Shown piece after piece: positions 1 to 8,142 of a DNA stretch of 64,000 nucleotides. The notes beneath the pieces are model-generated. The model worked only from the letters and a program-made list of their open reading frames with translations, was not told the DNA's origin and made no database searches. Origin of the DNA: Amycolatopsis pretoriensis (lineage in GTDB: Bacteria; Actinomycetota; Actinomycetes; Mycobacteriales; Pseudonocardiaceae); the NCBI RefSeq assembly GCF_900107925.1, contig NZ_FNUJ01000001.1:1116001-1180000 (forward strand), in the 5' to 3' direction. Each line of letters starts with the position of its first letter. Position 1 is the first letter of the stretch. Both the position numbers and the translations under genes were made by a program.

Positions 1-1014
1 GCCCGGGTCGTCGAACACGCCGACCCCGCACAGCTCGTCGCCGAGCTGTCCACCGTGGACCGCGAGCCGGTGGTCCTCAGGAACGGAACGCGGCGCGGAC
101 TCGAACCCACCGAACAGACCCTCGGCCTCCTCGGCAGCAGCGGCGCGGGCCCGGCCGGCGACGGCGCGGCCGAAGCGGCCGCCATCGGACTGGACGCCGG
201 CTCCGTCGTCCTGCTCGTCGGCGGCGCCAAGGGCATCACCGCCCGTTTCGCCACCACCCTCGCCGACGCGACCCGCTGCCGCGTCGAACTCCTCGGCCGG
301 ACCCCCGTCCCGGCCGGCGAAGATGCCTTCGCCGGAGTCGCGGATCTCCGCGCGGCCCTGATCGAGAGCGGCATGCGCAACCCGCGCGAGATCGAAGGGG
401 AGATCCGCCGCATCGAGAGCGAACGCGAAGTCCGCACGACCCTGAAACAACTGGCGGAACGTGGCAGCGCGGTGCGCTACCAGTCCGTCGACATGCTCGA
501 CGCCGAAGCCGTGCACCGCGCCGTCAAGGAGATCCACGCCGAGTACGGCCGCCTCGACGGCATCGTCTACGCCGCCGGCGTCATCGAAGACAAGCTCGTC
601 GCCGACAAGACAGCCGAATCGTTCGCCCGCGTCTACGGCACCAAAGTGGACGGTGCCCGGACCCTCCTCGACGCCACCGCCGACCTGCCCGACGAACCCA
701 AGTTCGTCGTGCTCTTCGGCAGCATCGCCGCGACGCTCGGCAACCGCGGCCAATCGGACTACGCGGCCGCCAACGACGCCCTCGAAGCCCTCGGCCGACG
801 GTGGCCCGCCGGGCGGGCCGTGACCGTCCACTGGGGACCGTGGGCGCCGACCGGCGACCACGACGGCATGGTGACCCCCGAGCTGATGCGCGACTACGCC
901 CGCCGCGGCATCGAGCTGATCGACCCCGAGGAAGGCACCCTCGGCCTGCTGCGCGAGCTCGCCTGGGGCCGCCAGGACGTCGCCGCCGTCGTCCACACCG
1001 CCTCGGGGTGGTGA
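1..1014 (+). CDS. C-terminal part of an iterative-type polyketide/lipid synthase (KR domain), start outside window
   Basis: The frame is open from the first base, so these are the last 337 residues of a longer multidomain protein. The visible part is a ketoreductase: an NADPH-binding GGAKGITA loop near visible residue 74 and the S-x12-Y-x3-N catalytic set (Ser241, Tyr254, Asn258 counted from the window edge). I associate the GGxKGIT form of the loop with PUFA-synthase, heterocyst-glycolipid (hglE) and enediyne-type iterative synthases rather than modular PKSs; this is family knowledge, not proof. It presumably reduces the beta-keto intermediate made with the next gene, whose GTG overlaps this TGA. 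The missing N-terminal part probably carries KS, AT and ACP domains. Confidence 0.85.
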   Translation, partial: ARVVEHADPAQLVAELSTVDREPVVLRNGTRRGLEPTEQTLGLLGSSGAGPAGDGAAEAAAIGLDAGSVVLLVGGAKGITARFATTLADATRCRVELLGRTPVPAGEDAFAGVADLRAALIESGMRNPREIEGEIRRIESEREVRTTLKQLAERGSAVRYQSVDMLDAEAVHRAVKEIHAEYGRLDGIVYAAGVIEDKLVADKTAESFARVYGTKVDGARTLLDATADLPDEPKFVVLFGSIAATLGNRGQSDYAAANDALEALGRRWPAGRAVTVHWGPWAPTGDHDGMVTPELMRDYARRGIELIDPEEGTLGLLRELAWGRQDVAAVVHTASGW

Positions 1015-4000
1015 CGGACGTGCGCGTCGCCATCGTCGGGATGTCGGTGCTGCTGCCCGGCGCCCCGGACCTCGCGACGTACTGGCGCAACCTCGTCGGC
1101 GGCGTCGACGCGATCACCGAAGTCCCGCCCCAGAAGTGGGACAGCCTGCACTATGCACCGGACGAGCGCCGCGCCGACCGCGTCTACTGCCGCCGCGGCG
1201 GGTTCGTCGACGAACTGGCCGAAGTGGACGTCGCCGGCTTCGGGATCATGCCGAACTCGGTGCCCGCCACCGAACCCGACCAGCTGATCGCGCTGCGGGT
1301 CGCGGCGCAGGCGGTCGCGGACGCCGGCGGCCCGGACCGGCTGCCGGCGGACCGCGCGAAGATCGGGGTCGTCCTCGGCCGCGGCGGCTACCTGACACCC
1401 GGGCTCGTCCGGCTCGACCAGCGCGTCCGGACCGCGAGCCAGCTCGTCCGCACGCTCGGCGAACTCCTGCCGGAACTCGGCGAAGACCGGCTCGATGCGG
1501 TCCGCCAGGCCTTCACCGACCAGCTCGGCCCGGAGGCGCCGGAGTCCGCGATCGGGCTCGTGCCCAACCTCGCGGCGTCCCGGCTGGCCAACCGCCTCGA
1601 CCTGCGCGGTCCGGCGTACACAGTGGACGCCGCCTGCGCGTCCTCGCTCATCGCCGTCGACCACGCGGTGCGCGAACTCGCGTCCGGCCGCTGCGACGCC
1701 GTGCTCGCCGGCGGGGTGCACCACTGCCACGACATCACGTTCTGGAGCGTGTTCACCCAGCTCGGCGCGCTCTCGCCGTCCGAGCGCATCCGGCCGTTCC
1801 ACCGCGACGCCGACGGCGTGCTCATCGGCGAGGGCACCGGTGTCGTCGTGCTCAAGCGCCTGGCCGACGCCGAGCGTGACGGCGACCGCGTGTACGCCGT
1901 GATCAGCGGCACCGGCGTCGCCTCCGACGGCCGGACCGCCAGCTTGGCCAACCCGGACTCCGGCGGCCAGGTCCGCGCGGTCCGCCAGGCGTGGGCCGCG
2001 GCCGGGCTCGACCCTGCCGAACCGGACTCGGTGGGGCTCCTGGAGGCCCACGGGACCGCGACCCCGGCCGGCGACGCGGCCGAACTCGCCACCCTGGCCG
2101 AGGTTTTCGGCCCCGAGGGGGCGGCGGTCCTCGGCTCGGTCAAGTCGATGATCGGGCACACGATGCCCGCCGCCGGGATCGCCGGGCTGGTCAAGGCGGC
2201 GCTGGCCGTGCACCACGGCGTCCTGCTGCCCACGCTGCACTGCGACGACCCGCACCCCGCGCTCGCCCGGACCCGCTTCTCCACTTTGGACACAGCGAGG
2301 GACTGGACCGCGCCGGTGCGCCGGGCCGCGGTCAACGCGTTCGGGTTCGGCGGGATCAACGCCCACGTCGTCCTCGAACAGGCACCCGGGCGCGCCACAC
2401 CGGTCGTCGTCCGGGAGCCCGAACGCGTGCTGCGGCTCGCGGCCCGCAGCGTCGACGAACTGCGCGACCTGCTGGACCGGTCCGGAACGCGGGGGACCTG
2501 CGACGGGCCGGTCCGGCTCGGCGTCGTCGACCCGACCGAAAAGCGCCTGGCGCTGGCCCGCAAGGCGGTCGGCCGCGGGAAGCCGTGGCGCGGCCGCAAC
2601 GACGTCTGGTTCGCCGACCGCCCGCTGCTCGGGCCGGGCGGCGGCAAGCTGGCCTTCGTCTTCCCCGGCCTGGAGTCGGAACTGGCGCTGAACTGCGGCG
2701 ACGTCGCTCGGCACTTCGGCCTGCCGTGGGACCACGACGACGTCGAAGTCGGTGACGTCGGGCGCCAGGGCACCGCGGTGTTCGAGCTGGGCCGGCTGCT
2801 GGGCTCCGCGCTCGGCCGGCTGGGCGTCACCCCGGACGCCGTCGCCGGCCACAGCCTGGGCGAGTGGACGGCGATGGCCGTCGCCGGCGTGTACGCCGAA
2901 GAAGAGGTCGACGCGTTCTTGGCCGGATTCGACCCGGACGCGCTCGTCGTCCCCGGCCTCGCGTTCGCCGCGATCGGCGCGCCCGCGCCGCGCGTGCTGG
3001 AGGAGCTGGCCGGACGCGCCGACGTCATGCTCTCCCACGACAACTCGCCCAACCAGGCCATGATCTGCGGCCCCGCGGCGGCGGTCGAAACCCTCGTGAC
3101 GCGGTTCCGCGACGCCGGGATCGTGGCCCAGGTGCTGCCGTTCCGGTCCGGGTTCCACACGCCGATGCTGCGCCCCTACCTCGGCCCGATCCGCGAGGCG
3201 GCGGCGCGGTTCACCCTGCACCCGCCGCGGGTGCCGCTGTGGTCGGCGACCACGGTGTCGGAGTACCCGGCCACCGAGGCGGGGATCCGCGAGCTGTTCG
3301 TGCGGCACCTGCTGGAGCCGGTCCGGTTCCGGCCGCTCGTGCGCGCACTGCACGCGGCCGGGGTCCGGGCGTTCGTGCAGGTCGGCGCGGGCCAGCTCGG
3401 CTCGCTGGTCGGCGATACCCTGCACGGCGAGGAGCACCTGGTCGTGGCCGCGCATTCCGCGCACCGGCCCGGGCTCGCCCAGCTGCGCCGCGTCGCGACG
3501 GCGTTGTGGGCCGACGGTCTCGACCTCGACTTCGCGCGGCTGCCCGGCGACCGCCAGGCCCCGCACAAGGCCGTCAAACTGGACCTCGGTGGCCGGCTGA
3601 TCTCCCTGGACGGCGCCGCCCGCGCCCGGATCGTGCTGCCGGCGGCGCACAAGTCCATTGTGGACGACCTCGCCGGCAAGGGCCCGCTGGCCGCGGAGTT
3701 CGCGGCTCTGCTCGCCGACACCGCCGACCTCGCGTCCACGCTGCTCGCCGGCCGCCCCGAGACGGCACTTTCACGTGAAAGTGCCGTCCCAGGGCGGAGC
3801 TTTCACGTGAAAGCTCCGCCACCGGCCGAGCTGGACACCACGCTCACCGTGTCGGTCGAGGCGATGCCGTACCTGCTCGACCACTGCTTCTTCAAGCAGC
3901 CGCCGCAAGCCGAGCCGGGGGACCGCTGGCCGGTCGTGCCGGCGACCACCGTGATCGACCACCTGATGGGCTTCGCCGAGCAGGCCGCGCCCGGCCGCCG

Positions 4001-5330
4001 GGCGGTCGCGGTGCACGACGTCCGGTTGACGCAGTGGATCACGGCCGTGCCGGCGGTCACCGTCGGCGTGCGCGTCCGCCCGCTCGGTCCCGACCGCGTG
4101 CTCGCGGCCTTCGACGGCTATTCCCAGGCCACCGTCGAACTCGCCCCGGAGTACCCGGCGAACGCACCCGCACCCTGGACGTTCCCGGCGTCGGACGAGC
4201 AGGAACCGGAAACGAAGGCGGCGCAGCTGTACGACGAACGCTGGATGTTCCACGGCCCGCGCTTCCAGGGCGTCTCCGAGCTGACGGCCGTCGGCGAGCG
4301 GCACGTCCGGGCCGTCCTGACGACCCCCGCCGCGCCCGGCGCGCTGCTGGACAACGTCGGCCAGGTCCTCGGCTACTGGATCATGTCCCGGTTGCGCGAG
4401 CGGACCACCGTCTTCCCGGTCGGCATGCGCGAGATCCGGTTCCACGGCCCGCACCCGGCGCCGGGGGAGCGCCTGGACTGCCTGGTCAAGATCACCGGGC
4501 TGACCGGGGAGTTCCTCGACGCCGACATGCAGCTCGTCCACAAGGGACAGGTCTGGGCCGAGTTCACCGGCTGGCGCGACCGCCGGTTCGACAGCACCCC
4601 GCACATCCGCCAGGCCGACCGGACCCCGGAGCGCTCGACGTTGTCGATCGAGCAGCCGGGTGGCTGGGCCTTCGTCCGCGAAGAGTGGCCGGACCTCGCC
4701 ACGCGTGAGCTGATCATGCGCAACTACCTCGCCGGTGCCGAGCGCGACGCCTACGAGAGCCGCCCGCCGCGCGGGCGCCGCCAGTGGCTGCTCGGCCGGA
4801 TCGCGGCGAAGGACGCCGTCCGGCAGTTCCTCTGGGCCCGCGGCGAACGCGAGATGTTCCCGGCCGAGCTGCGGATCTTCAACGACGAGGGCGGCCGTCC
4901 GCACGTGACCGGCGCCTACGGCCGGGAGCTGCCGCCACTGACGATCTCCGTGGCCCACCGCGCGGAAGCCGGCGTGGCGATCGCCCGGCCCGGCCCGTGC
5001 GGCATCGACGTCGAAGAGGTCGGCGCGCGTCGCGAGTCCACTGTGGACGCCGCACTCGGCACGGGCGAGCTGGCGTTGTTCGCGAGCCTGCCCGGTGATC
5101 CCGAGCGCTGGTTCGCCCGCTTCTGGACCGCGAAGGAGGCCGTCGCGAAGCTGCTTGGCACCGGCCTGCGTGGCGAGCCCCGCGACTTCGAGGTCATCGC
5201 CGCCGAGCCGGACGAGCTCACGGTGCGGGCCGCCGGGCGCCACCACCTCGTGCGCTGCGCCGACGTCGTGCACCCGCCGCGCCGCTACGTCGTGGCCTGG
5301 ACCGAAGAGACGAAGGAGACCGCGGAATGA
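1011..5330 (+). CDS. PUFA/hglE-like synthase: KS-AT-DH-phosphopantetheinyl transferase
   Basis: A 1439-aa multidomain synthase. The GTG at 1011 overlaps the upstream stop (GTGA); a GTG at 1020 is an alternative. Residues 1-440 form a ketosynthase with an intact Cys209-His347-His383 triad (DAACASSL, EAHGTATPAGD, GHTMPAAG). An acyltransferase follows with Ser615 in GHSLGEW and a GFHTPM motif. Around 945-1190 is a double-hotdog dehydratase-like region (LLDHCFFKQ, FHGPRFQGV). Residues from about 1225 form an Sfp-type phosphopantetheinyl transferase (GIDVEEV with Asp1333, then FWTAKEAVAKLLG), so the synthase can probably activate its own carrier proteins. There is no ACP in this chain; the next gene supplies one. 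The AT-DH linker (about residues 917-937) holds two copies of the TTTCACGTGAAA palindrome. The architecture resembles enediyne, PUFA and hglE systems; the product cannot be read from sequence. Confidence 0.88.
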   Translation: MTDVRVAIVGMSVLLPGAPDLATYWRNLVGGVDAITEVPPQKWDSLHYAPDERRADRVYCRRGGFVDELAEVDVAGFGIMPNSVPATEPDQLIALRVAAQAVADAGGPDRLPADRAKIGVVLGRGGYLTPGLVRLDQRVRTASQLVRTLGELLPELGEDRLDAVRQAFTDQLGPEAPESAIGLVPNLAASRLANRLDLRGPAYTVDAACASSLIAVDHAVRELASGRCDAVLAGGVHHCHDITFWSVFTQLGALSPSERIRPFHRDADGVLIGEGTGVVVLKRLADAERDGDRVYAVISGTGVASDGRTASLANPDSGGQVRAVRQAWAAAGLDPAEPDSVGLLEAHGTATPAGDAAELATLAEVFGPEGAAVLGSVKSMIGHTMPAAGIAGLVKAALAVHHGVLLPTLHCDDPHPALARTRFSTLDTARDWTAPVRRAAVNAFGFGGINAHVVLEQAPGRATPVVVREPERVLRLAARSVDELRDLLDRSGTRGTCDGPVRLGVVDPTEKRLALARKAVGRGKPWRGRNDVWFADRPLLGPGGGKLAFVFPGLESELALNCGDVARHFGLPWDHDDVEVGDVGRQGTAVFELGRLLGSALGRLGVTPDAVAGHSLGEWTAMAVAGVYAEEEVDAFLAGFDPDALVVPGLAFAAIGAPAPRVLEELAGRADVMLSHDNSPNQAMICGPAAAVETLVTRFRDAGIVAQVLPFRSGFHTPMLRPYLGPIREAAARFTLHPPRVPLWSATTVSEYPATEAGIRELFVRHLLEPVRFRPLVRALHAAGVRAFVQVGAGQLGSLVGDTLHGEEHLVVAAHSAHRPGLAQLRRVATALWADGLDLDFARLPGDRQAPHKAVKLDLGGRLISLDGAARARIVLPAAHKSIVDDLAGKGPLAAEFAALLADTADLASTLLAGRPETALSRESAVPGRSFHVKAPPPAELDTTLTVSVEAMPYLLDHCFFKQPPQAEPGDRWPVVPATTVIDHLMGFAEQAAPGRRAVAVHDVRLTQWITAVPAVTVGVRVRPLGPDRVLAAFDGYSQATVELAPEYPANAPAPWTFPASDEQEPETKAAQLYDERWMFHGPRFQGVSELTAVGERHVRAVLTTPAAPGALLDNVGQVLGYWIMSRLRERTTVFPVGMREIRFHGPHPAPGERLDCLVKITGLTGEFLDADMQLVHKGQVWAEFTGWRDRRFDSTPHIRQADRTPERSTLSIEQPGGWAFVREEWPDLATRELIMRNYLAGAERDAYESRPPRGRRQWLLGRIAAKDAVRQFLWARGEREMFPAELRIFNDEGGRPHVTGAYGRELPPLTISVAHRAEAGVAIARPGPCGIDVEEVGARRESTVDAALGTGELALFASLPGDPERWFARFWTAKEAVAKLLGTGLRGEPRDFEVIAAEPDELTVRAAGRHHLVRCADVVHPPRRYVVAWTEETKETAE
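3761..3788. repeat. Dispersed palindrome, copy 1 (CAC arm subtype), inside the synthase gene
   Basis: A 28-bp perfect palindrome centred on TTTCACGTGAAA with GGCAC/GTGCC arms, in the AT-DH linker of the synthase. Read in the gene frame it encodes TALSRESAV and uses codons unusual here (CTT, TCA, CGT, AGT). Copy 2 begins 5 bp later and is read in a different frame, which argues for a DNA-level element rather than a protein motif. Confidence 0.85.
3793..3820. repeat. Dispersed palindrome, copy 2 (AGC arm subtype), inside the synthase gene
   Basis: A 28-bp perfect palindrome with the same TTTCACGTGAAA core but GGAGC/GCTCC arms, almost abutting copy 1. Here the frame gives RSFHVKAPP, with a rare TTT codon. 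Together the two copies fill roughly 20 codons of interdomain linker, where an insertion is most easily tolerated. Confidence 0.85.
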
Positions 5331-5632
5331 GCATCGAGACCACGGGCACCGACGAGGCCACCGTGCTCACCCGGCTGGCCGGCATGCTGCGAGAGCTGCT
5401 GGAAGAGTACGGCTTGGACGACGCGGAAATCACGATGGACACGACGTTCCACGACGACCTCGAGCTGGAGAGCGTCGACCTGGTGGCGTTGTCCGGGCAG
5501 CTGCGCGAGCACTACGGCGAGCGCGTCAACTTCGCGACCTTCATCGCCGAGCGCGACCTCGACGAGATCATCGCGCTGACCGTCGGCGAGCTCGTCCGCC
5601 ACATCGTCGCTTCGCTGCGGGCGACGGCGTGA
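5327..5632 (+). CDS. Discrete acyl carrier protein
   Basis: A 101-aa acidic four-helix-type carrier protein. The phosphopantetheine site is probably Ser49 in ELESVDLVAL; the usual Asp before the Ser is Glu here, as in some PUFA or hgl-type and stand-alone ACPs. The ATG overlaps the synthase TGA (ATGA), so the two are translationally coupled. It probably carries the growing or finished acyl chain and is a natural substrate for the transferase domain fused to the preceding protein. No second ACP gene is visible nearby; more may sit in the truncated upstream synthase. Confidence 0.85.
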   Translation: MSIETTGTDEATVLTRLAGMLRELLEEYGLDDAEITMDTTFHDDLELESVDLVALSGQLREHYGERVNFATFIAERDLDEIIALTVGELVRHIVASLRATA

Positions 5633-6435
5633 GCAAGGTCCGCGCCGGCGAGCTGGACGTCCACGTCCAGCGGCTCGGCCCCGAGGTGCCGCTGGACGGC
5701 GACGCACCGCTGGTGGTGTGCGTGCACGGCCTGCTCACCGACAGCCTCGCCAGCTACTACTTCACGCTCGGCCCGGCGTTCGCCGAGCGCGGCCTGGACG
5801 TGCTGATGTACGACCTGCGCGGGCACGGCCGGACGACCCGGCCGAAGTCCGGTTACCGTCTGGAGGAGTTCGTCGGCGACCTCGTCGCGGTCCTCGACGC
5901 GTGCGAGGTGACGCGGCCGGTGCACGTCGTCGGCAACTCCTTCGGCGCGTCGGTCGCGTTCGGGCTGGCCGCGGCCCGGCCGGACCGGGTGGCGAGCGTC
6001 GTCGTCCTCGAAGGCGAACCGCCGACGGAAGAGTGGACGCGGCACATGGCCGACGGCCTCGCCGACGCGAAGACCCGGCTGGCGATCGACGAGGTGATCG
6101 GCTGGATCGCCGACAACCACGGCGCGCACACCGCGCGGCTGTCCAAGGCGGCGAACAAGATCCTCCAGACCACCACGATCGCCGAGGACATCCCGCGCAG
6201 CGCGACGATCGCCGCCGACCTCTCGGCCGTGCGCTGCCCCGTGTTCGCCATTTTCGGCGGCGACTCCGGCCTCTCCGAGCAGGTGCCGCACTTCGAGACG
6301 CACCTGGACCGCTGCCGCTGCGTCGTGCTGCCCGATCAGGGCCACTCGGTGCTGGTCGAGCGCACCGCCGAAGTGATCGAGCTGATCTTCGGCTGGGTCC
6401 GCGACACCTCGCGCGTTCCGGCGCGGACGCGGTAG
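5629..6435 (+). CDS. Alpha/beta hydrolase (candidate chain-release or editing thioesterase)
   Basis: A 268-aa alpha/beta-hydrolase. The GTG start overlaps the ACP stop (GTGA). The fold markers are present: oxyanion HGLLTDS, nucleophile Ser104 in GNSFGAS, Asp212 in GGDSG and His239 in DQGHSVL. There is no signal peptide, so it acts in the cytoplasm. Because neither visible synthase protein has a thioesterase domain, this enzyme is the best local candidate to hydrolyse the acyl chain from the ACP; an esterase acting on the final product is also possible. The function is inferred from operon position only. Confidence 0.75.
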   Translation: MSKVRAGELDVHVQRLGPEVPLDGDAPLVVCVHGLLTDSLASYYFTLGPAFAERGLDVLMYDLRGHGRTTRPKSGYRLEEFVGDLVAVLDACEVTRPVHVVGNSFGASVAFGLAAARPDRVASVVVLEGEPPTEEWTRHMADGLADAKTRLAIDEVIGWIADNHGAHTARLSKAANKILQTTTIAEDIPRSATIAADLSAVRCPVFAIFGGDSGLSEQVPHFETHLDRCRCVVLPDQGHSVLVERTAEVIELIFGWVRDTSRVPARTR

Positions 6436-7604
6436 TGGCCCGGTTCCTGTTCGTCGTCCCGCCGCTCGTCGGGCACGTCAACCCGGCCGCCGGCGTCGCG
6501 GCCGAGCTCGCCGCGCGCGGGCACGAGGTCGCCTGGGCCGGGCACGAGGAGCTGCTCTGGCAGCTGGCCGGCCCGGCTGCGCTCGTCTTCTCCTGCGGCC
6601 TGCCCGCCGGGGCCCCCGCGCGCCCGGCGGAGCTCAAGGGCCCGGCCGCGCTGCGGTTCCTCTGGGAGGACTTCCTCGTCCCGCTGGCCGACGCGATGGC
6701 CCCCGGCGTCGCCGCGGCGATCGACGCGTTCGCCCCGCACGTCGTGGTCGCCGACCAGCAGGCACTGGCCGGCGGGCTGCTGGCCGACGCCCGCGGCCTG
6801 CCGTGGGTGACCTCGGCGACGACGTCGGCCGAACTGGTCGATCCCCTCGCGGGCATGCCGAAGGTCGCCGACTGGGTCGGTTCGCTGCTGCGCGAACTGC
6901 GGTCGCGGATCGCCGGCGGCCGCGGTTCGGCCGACCCGCGGTTCTCCCCGCACGGCGTCCTCGCGTTCACCACCCGCGAGCTGCTCGGCGCGGCCACGCT
7001 CCCGCCGCGGGTCCGGCTCGTCGGGCCGGCGCTCGGGGAGCGTCCGTCCACAACGGACTTCCCGTGGGAGTGGCTCGACCCGCTCCGCCAGACGGTGCTG
7101 GTCTCGCTGGGCACGGCGAACACCGAAGCGGGCGGCCGGTTCCTGGCGACCGCGGCGGAGGCGTTCGCCGGCCTCGACGCGCGGGCGGTGCTCGTCGATC
7201 CCGGCGAGGTGCTCGGACCGGTGCCGCCGAACGTCCTCGTGCTGCCCCGGGTTCCGCAGCTGGCACTGCTGTCGAGGGTGGACGCGGTGCTCTGCCACGC
7301 GGGCCACAACACCGTGTGCGAAGCGTTGTGGCACGGCCTGCCGCTGGTGGTCGCCCCGATCCGCGACGACCAGCCCATCGTGGCCGCCCAGGTGGTGACC
7401 GCGGGCGCGGGCGTCCGGCTGCGGTTCGGCCGCGCCGACGCCGGGCGCGTCGCGGCGGCGGTCGGGGAGGTGCTCACCGAGCCCGCGTACCGGCGGGCGG
7501 CGGAGACGGTGGCGGCGTCCTTCCACGCCGCGGGCGGAAGCGCCGCCGCGGCGGGGCATCTGGAACAGCTCGCGCTGGAAAGCCTGGCCCATTTACAGCC
7601 CTGA
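6435..7604 (+). CDS. GT1-family glycosyltransferase (MGT-like)
   Basis: A 389-aa GT-B glycosyltransferase. The GTG start shares its first base with the hydrolase TAG stop, so it closes the overlapping operon. The N-terminal acceptor domain begins FLFVVPPLVGHVNPAAGVAAELAARGH (shown here as the motif GHVNP near residue 13); the C-terminal sugar-nucleotide domain has CHAGHNT and GLPLVVAPIRDDQP, typical of natural-product and macrolide glycosyltransferases of the UGT superfamily. Its coupling to a lipid-like synthase implies that the product is a glycoside or glycolipid. The sugar donor cannot be predicted and no sugar-nucleotide genes are nearby. Confidence 0.85.
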   Translation: MARFLFVVPPLVGHVNPAAGVAAELAARGHEVAWAGHEELLWQLAGPAALVFSCGLPAGAPARPAELKGPAALRFLWEDFLVPLADAMAPGVAAAIDAFAPHVVVADQQALAGGLLADARGLPWVTSATTSAELVDPLAGMPKVADWVGSLLRELRSRIAGGRGSADPRFSPHGVLAFTTRELLGAATLPPRVRLVGPALGERPSTTDFPWEWLDPLRQTVLVSLGTANTEAGGRFLATAAEAFAGLDARAVLVDPGEVLGPVPPNVLVLPRVPQLALLSRVDAVLCHAGHNTVCEALWHGLPLVVAPIRDDQPIVAAQVVTAGAGVRLRFGRADAGRVAAAVGEVLTEPAYRRAAETVAASFHAAGGSAAAAGHLEQLALESLAHLQP

Positions 7605-7613
7605 AGATTGTCA

Positions 7614-7642
7614 TTTACTCTGAAAAAACACGCGGTTACCGT
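7614..7642 (+). promoter_or_regulatory. Promoter of the GNAT gene (leaderless type)
   Basis: TTTACT (7614-7619) and TACCGT (7637-7642) are 17 bp apart, and the ATG at 7650 lies 8 nt after the -10. This would start the transcript at or very near the ATG. The arrangement separates the GNAT gene from the preceding biosynthetic operon. Confidence 0.55.
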
Positions 7643-7649
7643 GCTGGGT

Positions 7650-8114
7650 ATGACTGTTTCCGTCGATGTCACCGAAGACGTTCCCGCTCTCGTCGCCTCG
7701 GCCGCCGCGTTGTTCGCCGAAGACGCCGGGAGCCACGACCCGCGCATGGACCTCGGCTGGCCGGACCGTGAAGGCGCGCCCTACTACCAGGACCTCGTCG
7801 CGGACGACGAGGCGCTGTGCCTGCTGGCCCACGCGGACGGCGTGGCCGCGGGCCACCTGATCGGGCGGCTGCTCCCGGTCAGCCCGTTGCGCCCGGACGC
7901 GGTGCGGGCGGTGCTGGAAAGCATGCGGGTCGCGGCGGAATGCCGGCGCCGGGGCGTGGGGGAGGCACTGGTTTCCGCATTCGTGTCGTGGGCCCGGAAA
8001 CGCGGCGCGAACGAACTGGCCGTGCAGGCGTACGCGGCGAACGAAGGCGCGCTGGCTTTCTACCGGGCGCAGGGTTTCCGGCCGTTCGAAGTGCGGCTCG
8101 CCAGGGAGGCGTGA
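7650..8114 (+). CDS. GNAT-family N-acetyltransferase
   Basis: A 154-aa single-domain GNAT. The acetyl-CoA pyrophosphate loop is RRRGVGEAL, preceded by the beta4 segment VLESMRVAAECR; the C-terminal ANEGALAFYRAQGFRPF is the usual beta5-alpha4 signature. I chose the ATG at 7650, which sits 8 nt after a good -10 (TACCGT), over an in-frame TTG at 7608. It lies 45 bp past the glycosyltransferase and has its own promoter. The substrate is unknown: amine, amino acid or protein N-terminus are all possible. Confidence 0.8.
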   Translation: MTVSVDVTEDVPALVASAAALFAEDAGSHDPRMDLGWPDREGAPYYQDLVADDEALCLLAHADGVAAGHLIGRLLPVSPLRPDAVRAVLESMRVAAECRRRGVGEALVSAFVSWARKRGANELAVQAYAANEGALAFYRAQGFRPFEVRLAREA

Positions 8115-8142
8115 GCCGGGCGGCTGGGCCACACTGAGGAGC

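Noticed and set aside
3761-3820. Palindromes as assembly artefact or vector sequence
   Set aside because: They preserve the synthase frame, occur at four separate loci with differing arms, and match no linker I recognise.
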